Shown one piece after another: positions 63,212 to 64,000 of a stretch of DNA of 64,000 bases (the stretch's first letter is position 1; the number at the start of each line of letters is the position of its first letter). The translations under genes and the position numbers were made by a program. Source of the stretch: Agapetus fuscipes (Eukaryota > Arthropoda > Insecta > Trichoptera > Glossosomatidae); the NCBI GenBank assembly GCA_951799405.1, contig OX637334.1, positions 992,001 to 1,056,000 on the forward strand. Direction: 5' to 3'. The notes beneath the pieces are model-generated. The model did not search any database, was not told the origin of the DNA, and saw only the letters and a list, made by a program, of their open reading frames with translations.

Positions 63212-63318
63212 CATGCGGCATGTGCAAGCGCGAACTTGTACATGTCTGGTTGTGAAAATGCATGTAATGTGAATCTCCAATGTTACATATCTTTGCAAAT
63301 TAGATTTGATTAGATTTA
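63212..63318 (+). repeat. Ret-270 3' fragment
   Basis: ACATGCGGCATGTGCAAGCG to ATCTTTGCAAATTAGATTTG. Confidence 0.8.
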
Positions 63319-63391
63319 AGAAAAGAAAAGATATGTTTTAAAATTTGCATTTAAAAAGAAAAGTTTCACGATGTGTTTACGATCATGGAAG

Positions 63392-63605
63392 TTCGGTCGA
63401 TAGCTCGAACGGTAAAATTATTGCGTACGATGCCAGATGGCTATAGTTCAATGTGCAACATGGGTATCAGATGTACTTTCTCGTTTCCGTGATTATTTCA
63501 AAATTCAAAACAAATATACCGGCAAGGTTTACTCAGCCGTTACAAGAAATGGGAGCCGCCCGTCTTCGGGATATGGGATGCGTCGGCGTAAAGCCAGCTC
63601 CCTTC
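63392..63605 (+). repeat. SINE-1, degenerate
   Basis: GTTCGGTCGATAGCTCGAAC, then AAAATTCAAAACAAATATAC, CGGCAAGGTTTACTCAGCCG. Box B has decayed. Confidence 0.75.
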
Positions 63606-63856
63606 TAATCTAATCTAAGTTGCAAAGATATGTAACATTGGGGATTCACATTGCATGCATTCTCACATGCAGACACGTACAAGTTCGCGCTTGCGCATGC
63701 CGCATGTGAACCTACAATATAGAAACCAAGTCTCAAAAGGACATACACCCTGCAACTCTTGCCGACCGTCCCTGAAACAAGGGTGACATTGTCAAAGTGA
63801 ACCATTTTCTATAGCATGGGTGGTCAGCCGCATACCAACCTATAAGTCAAGGAAAT
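63604..63856 (-). repeat. Ret-270, full length
   Basis: TAATCTAATCTAAGTTGCAA to CATACCAACCTATAAGTCAA; ACATTGGGGATT subtype. Confidence 0.92.
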
Positions 63857-64000
63857 TATACAACAGCATTTTAGACATAAACAAATGGATTAACATTAAA
63901 ATCAAATACAAATTACAAAATTCTAATTTTTTTTTTTTAAAAAAATTGGAAAACATGAGAAACCCTAGCCCTAGCCGCAAAAAAATAGGTTCCATACGGG

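Overview
The window looks like nuclear DNA from an animal, most likely an arthropod and plausibly an insect. It is AT-rich, has no operon-like gene packing, and is dominated by interspersed repeats: RTE-like and jockey/CR1/L2-like non-LTR retrotransposons, tRNA-derived SINEs, short terminal-inverted-repeat (TIR) elements and LTR elements. I did not identify the species. Only one host gene is visible: a long Asn/Pro/Ser-rich coding exon at 17528-18562 (+) that ends at a good splice donor. A short, phase-compatible candidate exon lies far downstream at 40305-40409.

The most notable object is a young LTR element at 21789-25754. Its two LTRs of about 478 bp differ by roughly one substitution and one T, and ATAT is duplicated on both sides. 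Its only gene is a 781-residue Gag-like protein. From N to C terminus I read a SAP-like motif, a repeat-built coiled coil, a retrotransposon Gag core, a CCHC zinc knuckle, a second coiled coil, a segment that reads as a macro (ADP-ribose-binding) domain of the TARG1/Poa1 type, and a CCCH zinc finger. There is no pol. The Gag stop codon sits in the polypurine tract, touching the 3' LTR. The element interrupts a tandem array whose units can each form a small hairpin. Related solo LTRs lie at 13070, 29377, 29896, 59624/60016 and 62242, and nearly all are flanked by ATAT.

The other repeats are layered. (1) Ret-270 is an unnamed retroposon of about 250-270 bp with more than 30 full or partial copies and a TTAGATTATAG-type 3' tail; one copy has an 11-bp target-site duplication (TSD). 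(2) SINE-1 has a tRNA-like head and is about 320 bp. (3) SINE-2 has a Thr-tRNA-like head; in one copy this is preceded by a full-length 5S rRNA-like segment, and its copies end in the 3' tails of two different LINEs. (4) SINE-3 is another tRNA-like family. (5) An RTE-like LINE has one intact 1001-residue endonuclease/reverse-transcriptase ORF (31595-34600, -) and about a dozen 3'-end fragments. (6) There are several other LINE tails. (7) At least ten TIR or foldback elements are present, one with perfect 49-bp TIRs and a 9-bp TSD.

Layout: 0-17 kb is repeat mosaic with one unique block (13.6-13.96 kb). 16.9-18.6 kb holds the host exon and a GC-rich upstream block. 21.5-26.3 kb is the satellite array plus the Gag-only element. 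26.6-31.5 kb is LINE fragments, solo LTRs and a TIR element. 31.5-34.9 kb is the intact RTE. 35-46.6 kb is the 5S-tRNA SINE, minisatellites, TIR elements and LINE tails. 46.6-54.5 kb holds unique blocks, SINE-1 and a LINE nested in an RTE. 54.2-57 kb is mostly unique. 57-64 kb is foldbacks, LTRs and a triple mosaic of RTE and Ret-270.

All repeat boundaries were read by eye and should be taken as accurate to a few bases only where a TSD or TIR is stated.
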